Notes: generated by a model from the letters alone, not told the origin. A stretch of 64,000 nucleotides of DNA from Sinomonas susongensis (GCF_005877005.1 NZ_SSNH01000007.1:1-64000); one strand, 5' to 3'; counted from the stretch's first letter, positions 50,666-59,991 are shown. A program made the numbers and translations.

Positions 50666-51862
50666 ATGGATGTCGTCAACGCGGTCCTGCGTGCACTTGC
50701 GGCCGCCGGCTCGATGGGCTGGGAGATCCTGTGGCCGCTTGTCCTGGGCTTCGCCCTCTCCGGCGTCGTGCAGGCCGTGGTTCGACGGGAGCAGGTCACC
50801 CGGCTGCTCTCCGGCGACTCTCCGAAGGCGCTGGCCGCCGCATCCGGTCTGGGAGCTGCGTCGTCGTCATGCTCCTACGCCGCCGTCGCGCTGGCCAGGA
50901 GCCTCTTCCGGAAGGGTGCGAGCTTCGCCTCGGTCATGGCGTTCGAGATCGCCTCTACGAACCTCGTGATCGAGCTGGGGCTGATGTTGGCGCTGCTGAT
51001 GGGGTGGCAGTTCACGCTCGCCGAGTTCATCGGCGGCCCGATCATGATCGTCCTGGTCGCGCTGTTCTTCCGGCTCTGGATGCAGGGGAAGATCGTGGAC
51101 GCCGCCCGCGAACAGGCGGAGAGGGGCATCCCCGGGTCGATGGAGGGCCACGCCGCGATGGACATGTCGGTCCAGAGCGGGGGGACGTTCTGGCAGCGGC
51201 TCTTCTCCCGGGAGGGCCTCGACTCCGTCGCAGCGTACTTCGTGATGGACTGGGCCTCGGTGTGGCGGGATATCTTCGGCGGTCTCCTGATCGCCGGCGC
51301 CTTCGCGGCGTGGATCCCGACGGAATGGCTGCGGGCCTTCTTCTTCGAGGGCAACCCGGTGCTCGCGGCACTCTGGGGCCCGCTCGTCGGGCCCGTGATC
51401 GCAATGCTCAGCTTCGTCTGCTCGGTTGGGAATGTCCCGCTCGCGGCGGTCCTGTGGAACGGCGGCATCAGCTTCGGCGGGGTGGCGAGCTTCGTCTTCG
51501 GGGACCTCATCGTGGTCCCGGTGATCCTGATCTACCGCAAGTACTACGGCGGCCGTGCCGCACTCAGGATCACCGCGACCTTCTATCTCGCGATGGTCCT
51601 GGCCGGCTACGCCGTCGAGGCACTTTTCTCCCTCACCAATTTGACGCCAAAGGCCCGCAACGCGACCGCCGTCGAAGCCTCCGTCTCGTGGGACTACACG
51701 ACGTGGCTGAACATCGCCTTCCTCGTGCTTGCCGCCGTCCTCGTCGTGCGCTTCTTCGTCATTGGCGGCGCCGGAATGCTGAAGATGATGGCCTCCAGCC
51801 CAGAGGGCGAGCCTTCCCACGAGCATGGTTCCCAGGGCGATGGGCACCAGCACCACGGCTGA
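50666..51862 (+). CDS. permease of the YraQ/ArsP (DUF318) family
   Basis: 398 residues, eight or more membrane segments. The repeated family motifs are [20 protein letters not shown] and [19 protein letters not shown], each with a conserved Cys, and [14 protein letters not shown]. The large central loop and a His-rich C terminus ([13 protein letters not shown]) suggest handling of a metal or metalloid; ArsP relatives export organoarsenicals, but specificity is not shown. GAAGGAG is 8 bases before ATG 50666; an ATG at 50642 is possible. Confidence 0.82.
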   Translation: MDVVNAVLRALAAAGSMGWEILWPLVLGFALSGVVQAVVRREQVTRLLSGDSPKALAAASGLGAASSSCSYAAVALARSLFRKGASFASVMAFEIASTNLVIELGLMLALLMGWQFTLAEFIGGPIMIVLVALFFRLWMQGKIVDAAREQAERGIPGSMEGHAAMDMSVQSGGTFWQRLFSREGLDSVAAYFVMDWASVWRDIFGGLLIAGAFAAWIPTEWLRAFFFEGNPVLAALWGPLVGPVIAMLSFVCSVGNVPLAAVLWNGGISFGGVASFVFGDLIVVPVILIYRKYYGGRAALRITATFYLAMVLAGYAVEALFSLTNLTPKARNATAVEASVSWDYTTWLNIAFLVLAAVLVVRFFVIGGAGMLKMMASSPEGEPSHEHGSQGDGHQHHG

Positions 51863-51923
51863 TACGGATTCCCACGCCGCTGGTTGGACCGATCCACGGG
51901 ACGACGCCGGGCATGATGGTGCC

Positions 51924-52262
51924 ATGACGATCGTCAAGACCGTGCTGCTGTTCATTCTCGCCGCCGCTGCCGAGATCGGTGGGGCGTGGCTGGTCTGGCA
52001 GGCGGTCCGGGAGGGGAGGGCGTGGTGGTGGGCCGGGCTCGGCGTGATCGCTCTGGGCCTCTACGGATTTGCGGCGACCCTTCAGCCCGACGCTCACTTC
52101 GGGCGCGTCCTGGCTGGCTACGGAGGCGTGTTCGTGGCTGCGTCCTTGCTCTGGGGAGTGATCTTCGACGGCTTCAGGCCGGACCAGTGGGACCTCGTGG
52201 GATCAGCCGTGTGCCTCATCGGAGTCGCCGTCATCATGTTCGCGCCCCGGGCCGCCGGTTGA
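51924..52262 (+). CDS. YnfA/UPF0060 family small membrane protein
   Basis: 112 residues, four membrane helices: [20 protein letters not shown] with the conserved Glu in [45 protein letters not shown] and [20 protein letters not shown]. Small-multidrug-resistance-like fold, activity unknown. It follows the YraQ-type permease by 61 bases. Confidence 0.87.
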   Translation: MTIVKTVLLFILAAAAEIGGAWLVWQAVREGRAWWWAGLGVIALGLYGFAATLQPDAHFGRVLAGYGGVFVAASLLWGVIFDGFRPDQWDLVGSAVCLIGVAVIMFAPRAAG

Positions 52263-52296
52263 CGGGCCTCTGGTCGAAGAATCGGAGAAGGGACAT

Positions 52297-52674
52297 ATGG
52301 GCGGAGTGCGCGAGCAGGTGCTGGAGGCAGCCGAGGCCAGGGCTGAGGCAATGAAGGCTGGCGACTCGCAGGCCCTCACCCGGCTGCTCCACCCGGATTT
52401 CAGATGGACTTCCCACACCGGCGAGCAGTTCGACCGGGCCGCCTACGTCCGGGCGAACACTGGCGGACGGACCACTTGGCGTGGCCAGGACCTGGGCGAC
52501 CCGGAAATCCTCGTGGCCGAGGGGGCTGCGGTCCTCCGCACCACCGTGGTCGACCTGGTCGGCGAGTCGGAGCGTACGACGTTGTACCGGATGCCGATGA
52601 CCCAGGTGTGGGTGCTGACCGGGCAGGGGTGGAAGTGCCTGGCGGGCCACGCGGGTCCGCGTCTGCGCGACTGA
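52297..52674 (+). CDS. NTF2-like protein (DUF4440)
   Basis: 125 residues. The start EQVLEAAEARAEAMKAGDSQ and LTRLLHPDFRWTSHTGE are the opening helix and strand of SnoaL/DUF4440 proteins; TTLYRMPMTQVWVLTGQGWK is the last strand pair. No catalytic site can be assigned. It lies 34 bases after the YnfA gene. Confidence 0.8.
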   Translation: MGGVREQVLEAAEARAEAMKAGDSQALTRLLHPDFRWTSHTGEQFDRAAYVRANTGGRTTWRGQDLGDPEILVAEGAAVLRTTVVDLVGESERTTLYRMPMTQVWVLTGQGWKCLAGHAGPRLRD

Positions 52675-52716
52675 TCAGGTCCGGCCGCCGCGCGAGGATC
52701 GTGTGTAAAGACTGTC

Positions 52717-52745
52717 TTGACGACCTTCACGTGTGAAGGTAGCCT
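52717..52745 (+). promoter_or_regulatory. promoter with palindromic operator in the spacer, leaderless transcript
   Basis: TTGACG (52717-52722), a 17-base spacer and TAGCCT (52740-52745), a good TTGACa-17-TAnnnT match. The spacer consists of ACCTTCACGTGTGAAGG: arms CCTTCAC and GTGAAGG around GT. The GTG start at 52752 lies 7 bases after the -10, where transcription should begin, and no ribosome site exists, so the mRNA is probably leaderless. A second imperfect copy, CCTTTACGCGTGACCG, overlaps the start codon. Confidence 0.7.
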
Positions 52746-52751
52746 TTACGC

Positions 52752-53381
52752 GTGACCGAAACTCCGATGGGACTGGCTGCCCTCCAGGCTCTCCTGCTGG
52801 AACAGGCTTCAGCTTTGGCCGGCTCTTCCGCGAGTCCACTGGCTCCGCCTTCCTACCTCGGCCTGATCAGCACCGCCCGGCGCACGCAGGAGATCGCCGG
52901 ACAGGTACTGGAGCTCTGCGTCCAGCAGGCCCGCGACGCGGGCCACACCTGGCAAGAGATCGGCGACCTCCTCGGCGTCACACGCCAGGCAGCGTTTCAA
53001 AGGTTCGGCAAACCTATCGACCCTCGAACAGGAAAGCCCATGGACAAGACAGTTCAGATGACAGACGCGGCCGAACGCGCCGCGGAGATCGTCGCGGAAG
53101 TCCTCGAAGGACGGATGGACGAGGCCCGCAAGTCGTTCAACGCACAGGTCCTAGCCGCCTTCACGGACGAGGTCCGGGGAAGCGGCCTGGCCACCGTTGC
53201 GGGCATGGTCGGGGCATTCCAAGGCTTCGGCGACACCGAACCGTTCGTCCGACGCATCGGCGACCACACCGTCGTCGACGTCCCGCTGCGCTACGAAGCC
53301 GGCGAAATGAAAGCCCGCGTCGCCTTCGACGCAGATGAAAAGGTCGCCGGTCTGTTCATCCTGCCTCCCGAGGCCCCCTGA
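52752..53381 (+). CDS. HTH protein with C-terminal DUF3887-type domain
   Basis: 209 residues. Residues 40-90 hold a helix-turn-helix: RRTQEIAGQVLELCVQQARD and TWQEIGDLLGVTRQAAFQRF. Residues 105-205 are a DUF3887-like alpha-beta domain (AAEIVAEVLEGRMDEARKSF, VVDVPLRYEAGEMKARVAFD, KVAGLFILPP). The combination suggests a regulator with a small-ligand or peptide domain. Leaderless GTG start directly downstream of a promoter whose spacer is a palindrome, so autoregulation is likely. Confidence 0.78.
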   Translation: MTETPMGLAALQALLLEQASALAGSSASPLAPPSYLGLISTARRTQEIAGQVLELCVQQARDAGHTWQEIGDLLGVTRQAAFQRFGKPIDPRTGKPMDKTVQMTDAAERAAEIVAEVLEGRMDEARKSFNAQVLAAFTDEVRGSGLATVAGMVGAFQGFGDTEPFVRRIGDHTVVDVPLRYEAGEMKARVAFDADEKVAGLFILPPEAP

Positions 53382-53425
53382 GTGCCGGGTAGAAGGAAAG
53401 CGCCGAAAGAGGGAGAGAAACGGAC

Positions 53426-53764
53426 ATGACTCACGGGAACGCCGCGACCTACGAGGACGGCATGATCCGTTGCGCCGGGGGCGAGCTGACTATTCGCCGA
53501 TACTATCCGTGGGGCGCCAAGCGCATCCGCTACACCGCTATCAGGGGCGTCAAGCAACTCCCGCTGACTGGAGCGAACAGGATCCGCAAGTGGCGCATCT
53601 GGGGCTCGGGAGACTTCCTGCACTGGTGGAACCTCGACCCACGTCGGCCGAGAAAGCAGATCGCCCTCGTCATCGATCTCGGGCGCCACGTACGCCCCAC
53701 CATCACTCCCGACGACCCGATCGCTGTCGAGCAGATCCTCGCTGCTCACATCACCCAAAACTGA
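53426..53764 (+). CDS. small PH-like domain protein, hypothetical
   Basis: 112 residues. DGMIRCAGGELTIRRYYPWG and AKRIRYTAIRGVKQLPL, then WRIWGSGDFLHWWNLDPRRP follow the strand order of bacterial PH-like proteins, and PDDPIAVEQILAAHI is the closing helix. GAGGGAGAG precedes the ATG by about 8 bases. No membrane segment. Role unknown. Confidence 0.65.
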   Translation: MTHGNAATYEDGMIRCAGGELTIRRYYPWGAKRIRYTAIRGVKQLPLTGANRIRKWRIWGSGDFLHWWNLDPRRPRKQIALVIDLGRHVRPTITPDDPIAVEQILAAHITQN

Positions 53765-53931
53765 CTGAAGGCGAAAGCGTTCGTCACGGAGGTGGAAACT
53801 CTGGGCACCCTCAAGGTCGGTCCAGGCCGCTCCCGCCGCGGCCGCCGTTCCTTCGGCTTCGGTGGCCGTGGTTCCCCTGCACGATCGAGGTCATTAGGGT
53901 GGATGCACCGACCAATAGAGGGAGGCTTCCC

Positions 53932-54213
53932 ATGACGACCCCAGACAACGACGACGCCCCGGACCTCGATGACGTCATCACGCCCGAGGAGGACGCCCTG
54001 CCTCCCCGGATCCACCAAGGCCATGCGGGAATGCCGGAGAGGCTCGACGACGACGCGTTGGCCGCGGCCACCGAGCAGGAGCGCGTCGCCGCGGGGCTGG
54101 CCGACTATGCCCCCAGCCAAGTGCCTCCCGCGACTGACCCCTTGCCCGAGGGTTCCTCTGAGGAGGCAGACCGCGCACAGCGCGGCTTGGTCGAGGACGA
54201 GGACGAGGACTGA
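53932..54213 (+). CDS. small acidic protein, hypothetical
   Basis: 93 residues, very acidic (start DNDDAPDLDDVITPEEDALP, end EDEDED), no hydrophobic core, probably disordered. GGGAGG is 6 bases before the ATG. Similar acidic proteins are common in Micrococcaceae genomes without known function. Confidence 0.6.
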   Translation: MTTPDNDDAPDLDDVITPEEDALPPRIHQGHAGMPERLDDDALAAATEQERVAAGLADYAPSQVPPATDPLPEGSSEEADRAQRGLVEDEDED

Positions 54214-54246
54214 CGCACCCGTAGGCCCGACGGGCCGCAAGGTTCT

Positions 54247-54303
54247 GGGCTCGGGCGCTTCTACAGGCACACCATCGCCGCCGTCTTCGGATGCACGGTG
54301 CAC
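54247..54303 (+). pseudogene. relic of an NTF2-like gene related to the one at 19099
   Basis: One frame reads GLGRFYRHTIAAVFGCTVH then TGA. This matches GLERFYKHTIAAVFGYT of the gene at 19099-19887; at DNA level 46 of 51 bases agree. Nothing upstream or downstream continues the similarity, so it is an isolated fragment. Confidence 0.7.
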
Positions 54304-54307
54304 TGAG

Positions 54308-54850
54308 CTACCACGCCCGCCCCAGCGTCACGAGACGTTCGATCGTCCCCCTCGTGCGCGTCGTCGTGATCGCGCCGGTGAGCCGTTCGATCTCCGCTCC
54401 GGGGCTTCCGGGCCCGGAGCCTGTCCAACGGGTCACTCCCAAGGCGACGCCGTCGGAGACGTCGATGATGTCGACGTCTCCGCGCCCGTTCGTCCAGGGC
54501 AAGGGCACGCATAGCGGCTTCCCGCCGTCGAAGAACGTGAAGGTCTCCCGGTAGAGCTGACCGTCCCCGCGGCCCCCGAAGGGTTTCCGGTCCACGATCG
54601 AGGCCAGCAGCGAGAAGGTGCGCACCATGACCGCTCCGCGGTACCCGGCCATCTTCTCGAGCGCTGCAATAGAGGCGCGGAACACCTCTTCTGGCTCTTC
54701 CGCCTCGATCAGTGCAGTCCCGTTCGCCCCGACGGACACGACCCTGCGCGCCCCTGCCTCCCTCAGCTCGGCCTCGAGGACAGCCCGAGTGGGGGAACCG
54801 GGGTGGCCAAGATTGAGGTTCCGGTAGAAACCCGCGCACAAGACCCTCAT
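54308..54850 (-). CDS. DUF1697-like protein
   Basis: 180 residues. The order of elements, YRNLNLGHPGSPTRAVLEAEL, REAGARRVVSVGANGTALIE, EEVFRASIAALEKMAGYRGA, then VMVRTFSLLASIV follows DUF1697 proteins (start of the LRGINVGG.K..M..LR..LE type), though with a diverged N terminus. Function of the family unknown. ATG 54850 lacks a strong ribosome site. Its 3' end touches the NTF2-like relic. Confidence 0.6.
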   Translation of the reverse strand: MRVLCAGFYRNLNLGHPGSPTRAVLEAELREAGARRVVSVGANGTALIEAEEPEEVFRASIAALEKMAGYRGAVMVRTFSLLASIVDRKPFGGRGDGQLYRETFTFFDGGKPLCVPLPWTNGRGDVDIIDVSDGVALGVTRWTGSGPGSPGAEIERLTGAITTTRTRGTIERLVTLGRAW

Positions 54851-54952
54851 TCTGGGGGCCCTGTCCTGATGCCGGGAAGGATCACGGCGCATATTGTCCT
54901 CGTGGCCAAGGGGCTGGGGAAATAGCAGCACTCGGGGTCGCCGCGGCGTACC

Positions 54953-57589
54953 TCAGGGCTCGGGAGCCCTTCCGGGCGGCTGCAGAACGGTGCGTGGAGC
55001 CCTGCTGTGGACGGCTCCACGTGCGGCGGCGCGGCCGGGGTGGGGGAGCCGGGGAAGGAGCCCACGGAGGAGCCCGCGGGTGACGCGAGCCGTGAGGCCG
55101 AAGAGCTGGCGAGGCGTTGCGTTTGGAAGGTAGGCGTTGACGAGGGCGTTGGCGATGGCCGGCAGCGCAGCGGGGTCGGGGTATGCCAGGTAGAGGGGTT
55201 CCCAGCGGGGGTGGAATCTGGCTTTGAAGGCGTGGAGGGTGCGGAAGCCGTAAATCGGCTCCAGGAGCGTACCGACGCGGTCCAGGGCCCGGTCGAGGGC
55301 CGTGCCCGAGGAGCCCAGGGTGCTGCGGGCCAGAGGAGCCCCGGAGAGGCTGAGGGTCTCGAAGCCCTCGTCCCTCAGGGCCAAGGCGGCGGACGCGATG
55401 AGGAACTCCGTCGCGGACGCGAATCCGCTGCTGGCGCGGCGCATGAAGTCAAGGGTCCACCCGGTGACCGTGCCGCCGCGGTGGACGGGCAACCAGGAGG
55501 AGACGGCGTGGACGGCGCCATCGGCGTCGACGGCGAGAAGGACGCGGACCCGGGAGTCCTCCATCTCCTTGATGCCGCCGAGGGTGAAGCCCATTTCGGG
55601 CATTGCCTTGTCCGCGATCCACTCCTCGGAGATCACGTCGATCTGGCGACGCAGAGCTGGTGACGTCTCCGAGTAGCGGATCCATCGGGCGCTGATGCCC
55701 TCCCGACGGGCACGGTTCAGCGCGGTGCGGGTGTTCTGGTGCTTCCTGCCGGCGAAGTCCAGAGCCTGGAGGTCCAGAACAGCGTCCTCGGCCACCTCCA
55801 CGCGGTCCCAGCCGAGGGAAGCCGCCGCGGCCCCGGCGGCGGGGCCGATGGAGTAAAGGCAGGGCACCCATCCATTCGCAGTGGCGAAGGCGGAGAAGCC
55901 CCGCAAGGCGGTGTCTTCTTCCCCCGCGGGACATACTGGCGGGCCCAGTGCCAGGGCGACCCCGGCGTGAGGCCGGTACGCGATGTATCCCGTCCCGGCG
56001 GGAGTGAACCAGTACCGATTCCCGGACCAGGTCGTCATCCAGGACAGGCTGGATCCGCCGGAGGCGGCCAGGATGTCTGCGGCACGTTCCCGGTCCCGCT
56101 CCGCCGGCGTACCCGCGGCCCCGAGAAAGGTGGCCAGGGCCAGCGCCGCCGCTGAGCCCCAAAAGACGATCCCGACACCCTCGTACAGGACGGTCGCTGG
56201 CACGCTCACCGGCACGAACGCCGGAGGCACGTCGAAAAGGTATCCCAAGGGCAGGAATCGGTCGGGAATATTGGCGAGCAGCTCCAGGGGCCCGGGGATC
56301 GGGGAGAAGCTTTGGATCAGGGTCAGCGCGGCCCCGAAATAGAGCAGAGCCAAGGCTCCGGCCGCACCGGCGAGTCGGGCAGCAAGACGGAGGTAGGTGC
56401 CCCCGGGGGCGCGGACAGCGAAGTGGCCACGGGCCACGACGAGCAGCCCAGCGAGCGCGGCGGGGGTCAGCAGTGGCAGGACGAGGGCGAGCCGGTTCCG
56501 AAAGGTGCTGGCATCGACACCACCGAAGGCCTCCCATCCGGCCGCGCCCGGCGGCACGGGAAAAATGGAGGAACCGATGCAGGACGCCGCCAGGACGGCC
56601 AGGACCGCCTCCACCGCCAGTGCCCCGGCCCAGGCTGCGCGGCGGCCCCGGCGGAGACCCTCGGCGAAGAGCAGCAGCAGGACCGAGGGCAGCACGGCCA
56701 TGAATATCGCCCCGGCGCCCGCCCTCTGTTGCAGCAGGGCCGTTGCGCAGTCTCGGGCCTGGGAGGGGTCAGCGCACAGGGCCCGGACGGTCAGGGGGTC
56801 GGTCGGCTGGATCCCGGTGAACGCCAGGTGCAGCACGGCAAACGGGCCGACCGCGTGGGGCAGCAGGCCGGCCAAGACTGGTCCGAGCGCTGCCACGGCG
56901 ACGGTGACTGCGACCAAGGTCCGCATCTCCCGGCGGGACACGGCTTGGACCGACAGCCGGGGCCCCCGGCCCAGCAGAGCAGGTCCCAGCGCCAGGCCCA
57001 GGGCTGCGGCGAGGAACCGCGTCATGTCCGGCAGGGTCCCGCTGTAGAGCAGGAGCAGAGTGAGCAGGGCCATCACGGCCAGGCGGAGACGGCGGCGCCA
57101 CAAGGCGGTCGAGGCTGCAGTGGCGGCGGCCACCGCGCCCAGCGCCATTGCGGTCGGCCCCGAGAAGGAGTGTGTGAGCAGCTGTGCGGACCAAGCGCCC
57201 CCGGTGGCCCGTAACGCCCAAGCCAGGCCCGACGCCGCGAGCACCGCCCCCGCATGGGTTCCCAGGGCTGCGGCCATGAACCTTCCCGCTCCCAGACGGC
57301 GTTCTGCCCAGGCGCCACCGCCCCCGAGCAGGACCGCCCCCAGAACGAACCCGGGCACACTTCCGGGCGAGAGGGCGCTTGCGGCCACGGCCCACCACCG
57401 GCCCGGGAGCGAGTGGGCGCCCACTGCAGCCCAGGAGGGCCCGGCCCAACCGGCCAAGGCACGTGCTCCGGCCACGGCCAAGTACACGGAAAGGAGCACT
57501 CCTGTTACCGGAGCACTCTGCAGCAATGCCCGCATCTGGGCTGTACGTCGGAAGCTGACTGGGCCCTCCGCCTTCATGCTCTCTTCCAT
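54953..57589 (-). CDS. mprF: aminoacyl-phosphatidylglycerol synthase (MprF/LysX-like)
   Basis: 878 residues. About 12-14 membrane segments (residues 20-500) form the flippase-like part. Residues about 530-830 are the cytosolic GNAT-type DUF2156 domain: LSWMTTWSGNRYWFTPAGTG, FAGRKHQNTRTALNRARREG, ISEEWIADKAMPEMGFTLGG and WTLDFMRRASSGFASATEFL. The domain moves lysine or alanine from aminoacyl-tRNA to phosphatidylglycerol, lowering surface charge and giving resistance to cationic peptides. GGAGGGG is 2-6 bases before the ATG. The Pro/Arg-rich C terminus is not conserved. Divergent from an esterase; the shared upstream region has a CTCAGG-repeat operator candidate. Confidence 0.87.
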   Translation of the reverse strand: MEESMKAEGPVSFRRTAQMRALLQSAPVTGVLLSVYLAVAGARALAGWAGPSWAAVGAHSLPGRWWAVAASALSPGSVPGFVLGAVLLGGGGAWAERRLGAGRFMAAALGTHAGAVLAASGLAWALRATGGAWSAQLLTHSFSGPTAMALGAVAAATAASTALWRRRLRLAVMALLTLLLLYSGTLPDMTRFLAAALGLALGPALLGRGPRLSVQAVSRREMRTLVAVTVAVAALGPVLAGLLPHAVGPFAVLHLAFTGIQPTDPLTVRALCADPSQARDCATALLQQRAGAGAIFMAVLPSVLLLLFAEGLRRGRRAAWAGALAVEAVLAVLAASCIGSSIFPVPPGAAGWEAFGGVDASTFRNRLALVLPLLTPAALAGLLVVARGHFAVRAPGGTYLRLAARLAGAAGALALLYFGAALTLIQSFSPIPGPLELLANIPDRFLPLGYLFDVPPAFVPVSVPATVLYEGVGIVFWGSAAALALATFLGAAGTPAERDRERAADILAASGGSSLSWMTTWSGNRYWFTPAGTGYIAYRPHAGVALALGPPVCPAGEEDTALRGFSAFATANGWVPCLYSIGPAAGAAAASLGWDRVEVAEDAVLDLQALDFAGRKHQNTRTALNRARREGISARWIRYSETSPALRRQIDVISEEWIADKAMPEMGFTLGGIKEMEDSRVRVLLAVDADGAVHAVSSWLPVHRGGTVTGWTLDFMRRASSGFASATEFLIASAALALRDEGFETLSLSGAPLARSTLGSSGTALDRALDRVGTLLEPIYGFRTLHAFKARFHPRWEPLYLAYPDPAALPAIANALVNAYLPNATPRQLFGLTARVTRGLLRGLLPRLPHPGRAAARGAVHSRAPRTVLQPPGRAPEP

Positions 57590-57682
57590 GTCCCCTCCGC
57601 TTGCGTCCGGGCCGTCCCAGGAGGCGCTTCATGCCTGCCGCTGGAACACGACCCTGCGACGCCACCAGTCTGGGTTGTGGCA

Positions 57683-57733
57683 CCTGAGCGGAGCCTGAGC
57701 CGGGTTGCTGATGCCGCTCAGGCTCCTCTCAGG
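57683..57733. promoter_or_regulatory. 17-base inverted repeat built from CTCAGG half-sites
   Basis: CCTGAGCGGAGCCTGAG (57683-57699) and CTCAGGCTCCTCTCAGG (57717-57733) are complementary in 16 of 17 positions. Each arm is itself a direct repeat of the hexamer CTCAGG (or its complement) with an 11-base period, as OmpR-type regulators bind. It lies between the divergent MprF-like and esterase genes. Related repeats occur at 59204 and 61436. Confidence 0.65.
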
Positions 57734-57853
57734 CCGGCCTCCGCGGACTGGACCCGCTGGCCGCCCCTGGCCGCCGAGCCGCCGGCGGCCCGGAGCCCTG
57801 GGTCCGCTACTGCCAGGCCCTTTCCCCGACCCGACTGCAGACGTGGAGGCATC

Positions 57854-59143
57854 ATGGGGCCCCTCTCCGGCCTGGACCTCACACAAGGTCCGCTCACCGG
57901 TGCCGTGACCGCCCTCGCCGCTGCCGCCGTCGTGTACCTCCTGGCTCGCCGGTGGCGCAGGGGTTTCCTGATTCCCGTTCTGACTGTCGTCGTCGCATGC
58001 CTGACCGCCTGCGCGGCTGGCTGGTGGGCAACCGAGTCCGGACTGAGCACCCATCCCCTCCCCGCAGACGTGCTCGCGTGGATCGGAGTTGCCACGCTCG
58101 GCATCCTGTTCGCCGCCGCGGGGATCGCCGCAGGACCTTGGCGCCGCCGCCTCCTCTCGCCAATTGCCGCAGCCGTTGTCTTGGCCGCCGCCGCCCTGCA
58201 GGCCAACGCCTACTACGGCCAGTACCGCACGCTGGCTGACCTCATCGGCGCCAGCACTGCTGACATCCCCTCCCTCGCCACAGTCTCCGGAACTCCGACG
58301 GCTGCGTCCGTGCCGCTGGGACAGAGGCAGGAGAGTTCCGCGGTGTCCGCTCACGGCCAGGTCTTCTCCAGCGGCATTCCCGGGGTTCCCTCCGGCTTCG
58401 CCGGACGCCCCGCCTACATCTACCTGCCCCCGGCATACAGCGCACCCTCCCACGCGCCATTGCCCGTGCTCGTCCTCGTATCCGGGCAGCCCGGCTCGCC
58501 TGCGGACTGGCTCACCGGAGGCCGCATCCGGACGATCCTCGACGGGTTCGCCGCGTCCCATCACGGCCTGGCGCCCGTCACCGTCGTCCCCGATGTCAAC
58601 GGCGCCGCCACCGCCAACACCATGTGCATGGACTCTCGCATCGCCCGCGCCGATACCTACCTCTCCGCCGATGTCCCCGTTTGGATCAGATCCACTCTCG
58701 ACGTCAGCTCCGAGCCCACCCGGTGGGCTATCGGAGGGTTCTCCTTCGGAGGCACCTGCGCCATCCAGATGGCCACCCTCCACCCTGGCACCTACGGCAC
58801 TGCCCTAGACTTCAGCGGAGAAGGCGAACCCGCGCTCGGTCCCAGCCGCGCCGCCACTGTGCAGACCGCTTTCGGAGGCGACACCAAGGCCTTCGAAGCC
58901 CTCACCCCCCTTCACCAGCTTCAAGCTCACCGCTACCCCCACTCCTGGGCCTACTTCGCGGCAGGGGCCGCTGACGCTGAGTTCACTGCATCCATGCACG
59001 AGGTCGCCGCAGCCGCCCGCCGGGCGGGCATGACCACCCAGGCCACCGCCATTCCGAGCACCGGTCATTCCTGGGCCGTGCCTGCCACCGCCCTGCCCTC
59101 TGCTCTCGACTGGGTCGCCGCCCGCCTCGGCCTCGCCCCGTGA
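57854..59143 (+). CDS. membrane-anchored esterase (antigen 85/putative esterase family)
   Basis: 429 residues. Four N-terminal membrane segments (AVTALAAAAVVYLLARRW, FLIPVLTVVVACLTACAAGW, VLAWIGVATLGILFAAAGIA, LLSPIAAAVVLAAAALQ) carry an extracytoplasmic alpha/beta hydrolase. The nucleophile is the Ser of IGGFSFGGTCAIQMA; the catalytic His is probably in PSTGHSWAV. YIYLPPAYSA and LPVLVLVSGQPGSPADW are the family strands. Aminoacyl-phosphatidylglycerol synthases of actinobacteria are often next to an esterase proposed to remove the aminoacyl group, and this divergent pair fits. GGAGGC precedes ATG 57854. Confidence 0.82.
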   Translation: MGPLSGLDLTQGPLTGAVTALAAAAVVYLLARRWRRGFLIPVLTVVVACLTACAAGWWATESGLSTHPLPADVLAWIGVATLGILFAAAGIAAGPWRRRLLSPIAAAVVLAAAALQANAYYGQYRTLADLIGASTADIPSLATVSGTPTAASVPLGQRQESSAVSAHGQVFSSGIPGVPSGFAGRPAYIYLPPAYSAPSHAPLPVLVLVSGQPGSPADWLTGGRIRTILDGFAASHHGLAPVTVVPDVNGAATANTMCMDSRIARADTYLSADVPVWIRSTLDVSSEPTRWAIGGFSFGGTCAIQMATLHPGTYGTALDFSGEGEPALGPSRAATVQTAFGGDTKAFEALTPLHQLQAHRYPHSWAYFAAGAADAEFTASMHEVAAAARRAGMTTQATAIPSTGHSWAVPATALPSALDWVAARLGLAP

Positions 59144-59203
59144 CCACAGGCGCCGGAGTCTGCGGGGGGACCTCGACCGGAGGACCTCCGGCGGGTAGGG
59201 CCT

Positions 59204-59219
59204 TCCAGGTTCTTTCAGG
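59204..59219 (+). promoter_or_regulatory. TYCAGG direct repeat before the response regulator gene
   Basis: TCCAGG (59204-59209) and TTCAGG (59214-59219), 10-base period, 70 bases upstream of the response regulator start. Same half-site type as in the MprF/esterase region, so autoregulation is plausible. Confidence 0.45.
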
Positions 59220-59288
59220 TCTGCGGGGGAGGGTTGTCGGTGTTGGATACGCGGCTGCGCCGGACGCGGGAGAGGGGAGACGGTACGC

Positions 59289-59960
59289 ATGCGGGTTCTC
59301 ATAGTGGAGGACGAGAAGGTCCTGGCCGAGACGCTGCGGCGTGGGCTCGTCGGGGAGGGATTCGTGGTGGACGTAGCCCATGACGGCGTCGGGGGGCTGT
59401 GGGCGGCGACGGAGAACCCGTACGACGCGGTGATCTTGGACCTGATGCTCCCGGCCAAGCATGGCTACGCGGTCCTGCGCGAGATGCGCGAGCGGCAGGT
59501 CTGGACGCCGGTGATGATGCTCACGGCGAAGGACGGAGAGTACGACCAGGCGGACGCTTTCGACCTAGGCGCTGACGACTTCATGACGAAGCCCTTCAGC
59601 TTCCTGGTGCTGGTGGCCAGACTGCGGGCGCTGATCCGGCGCGGTGCACCGGAGCGACCCGTGAGCCTGAGGGTCGGGTCGCTGTTGCTGGACCCGGTTC
59701 GGCGGGCCGTCTCCCGCGACGGGAAGGAGATCGTCGTGACCCCTCGAGAGTATGGCCTGCTGATGTATCTGATGCGCAGGGCTGGTGAAGTCGTGTCCAA
59801 AGCCGAGATCCTTGACAACGTCTGGGACCCGATGTTCGAGGGCCCGGAGAACGTGGTGGAGGTGTACATCGGCTACCTTCGCAGGAAGATCGATGCGCCA
59901 TTCGGGGTCGCGACCTTGGCCACGGTGCGCGGGATGGGCTACCGGCTCTCCGCGGACTGA
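59289..59960 (+). CDS. OmpR/PhoB-type response regulator
   Basis: 223 residues. Receiver domain: VLIVEDEKVLAETLRRGL acidic pocket, phosphoacceptor Asp51 in VILDLMLPAK, Thr in MMLTAKDGEY and Lys in FMTKPFSF. C-terminal winged helix: VVTPREYGLLMYLMRRAGEV, ENVVEVYIGYLRRKI and RGMGYRLSAD. No strong Shine-Dalgarno. The matching histidine kinase gene is convergent (59992-61380, 31-base gap), not co-transcribed as usual. Probable targets are the CTCAGG-repeat regions of this module. Confidence 0.9.
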   Translation: MRVLIVEDEKVLAETLRRGLVGEGFVVDVAHDGVGGLWAATENPYDAVILDLMLPAKHGYAVLREMRERQVWTPVMMLTAKDGEYDQADAFDLGADDFMTKPFSFLVLVARLRALIRRGAPERPVSLRVGSLLLDPVRRAVSRDGKEIVVTPREYGLLMYLMRRAGEVVSKAEILDNVWDPMFEGPENVVEVYIGYLRRKIDAPFGVATLATVRGMGYRLSAD

Positions 59961-59991
59961 CCTTGCGGGCCCATGAGTTAGGGCGTCGGTG

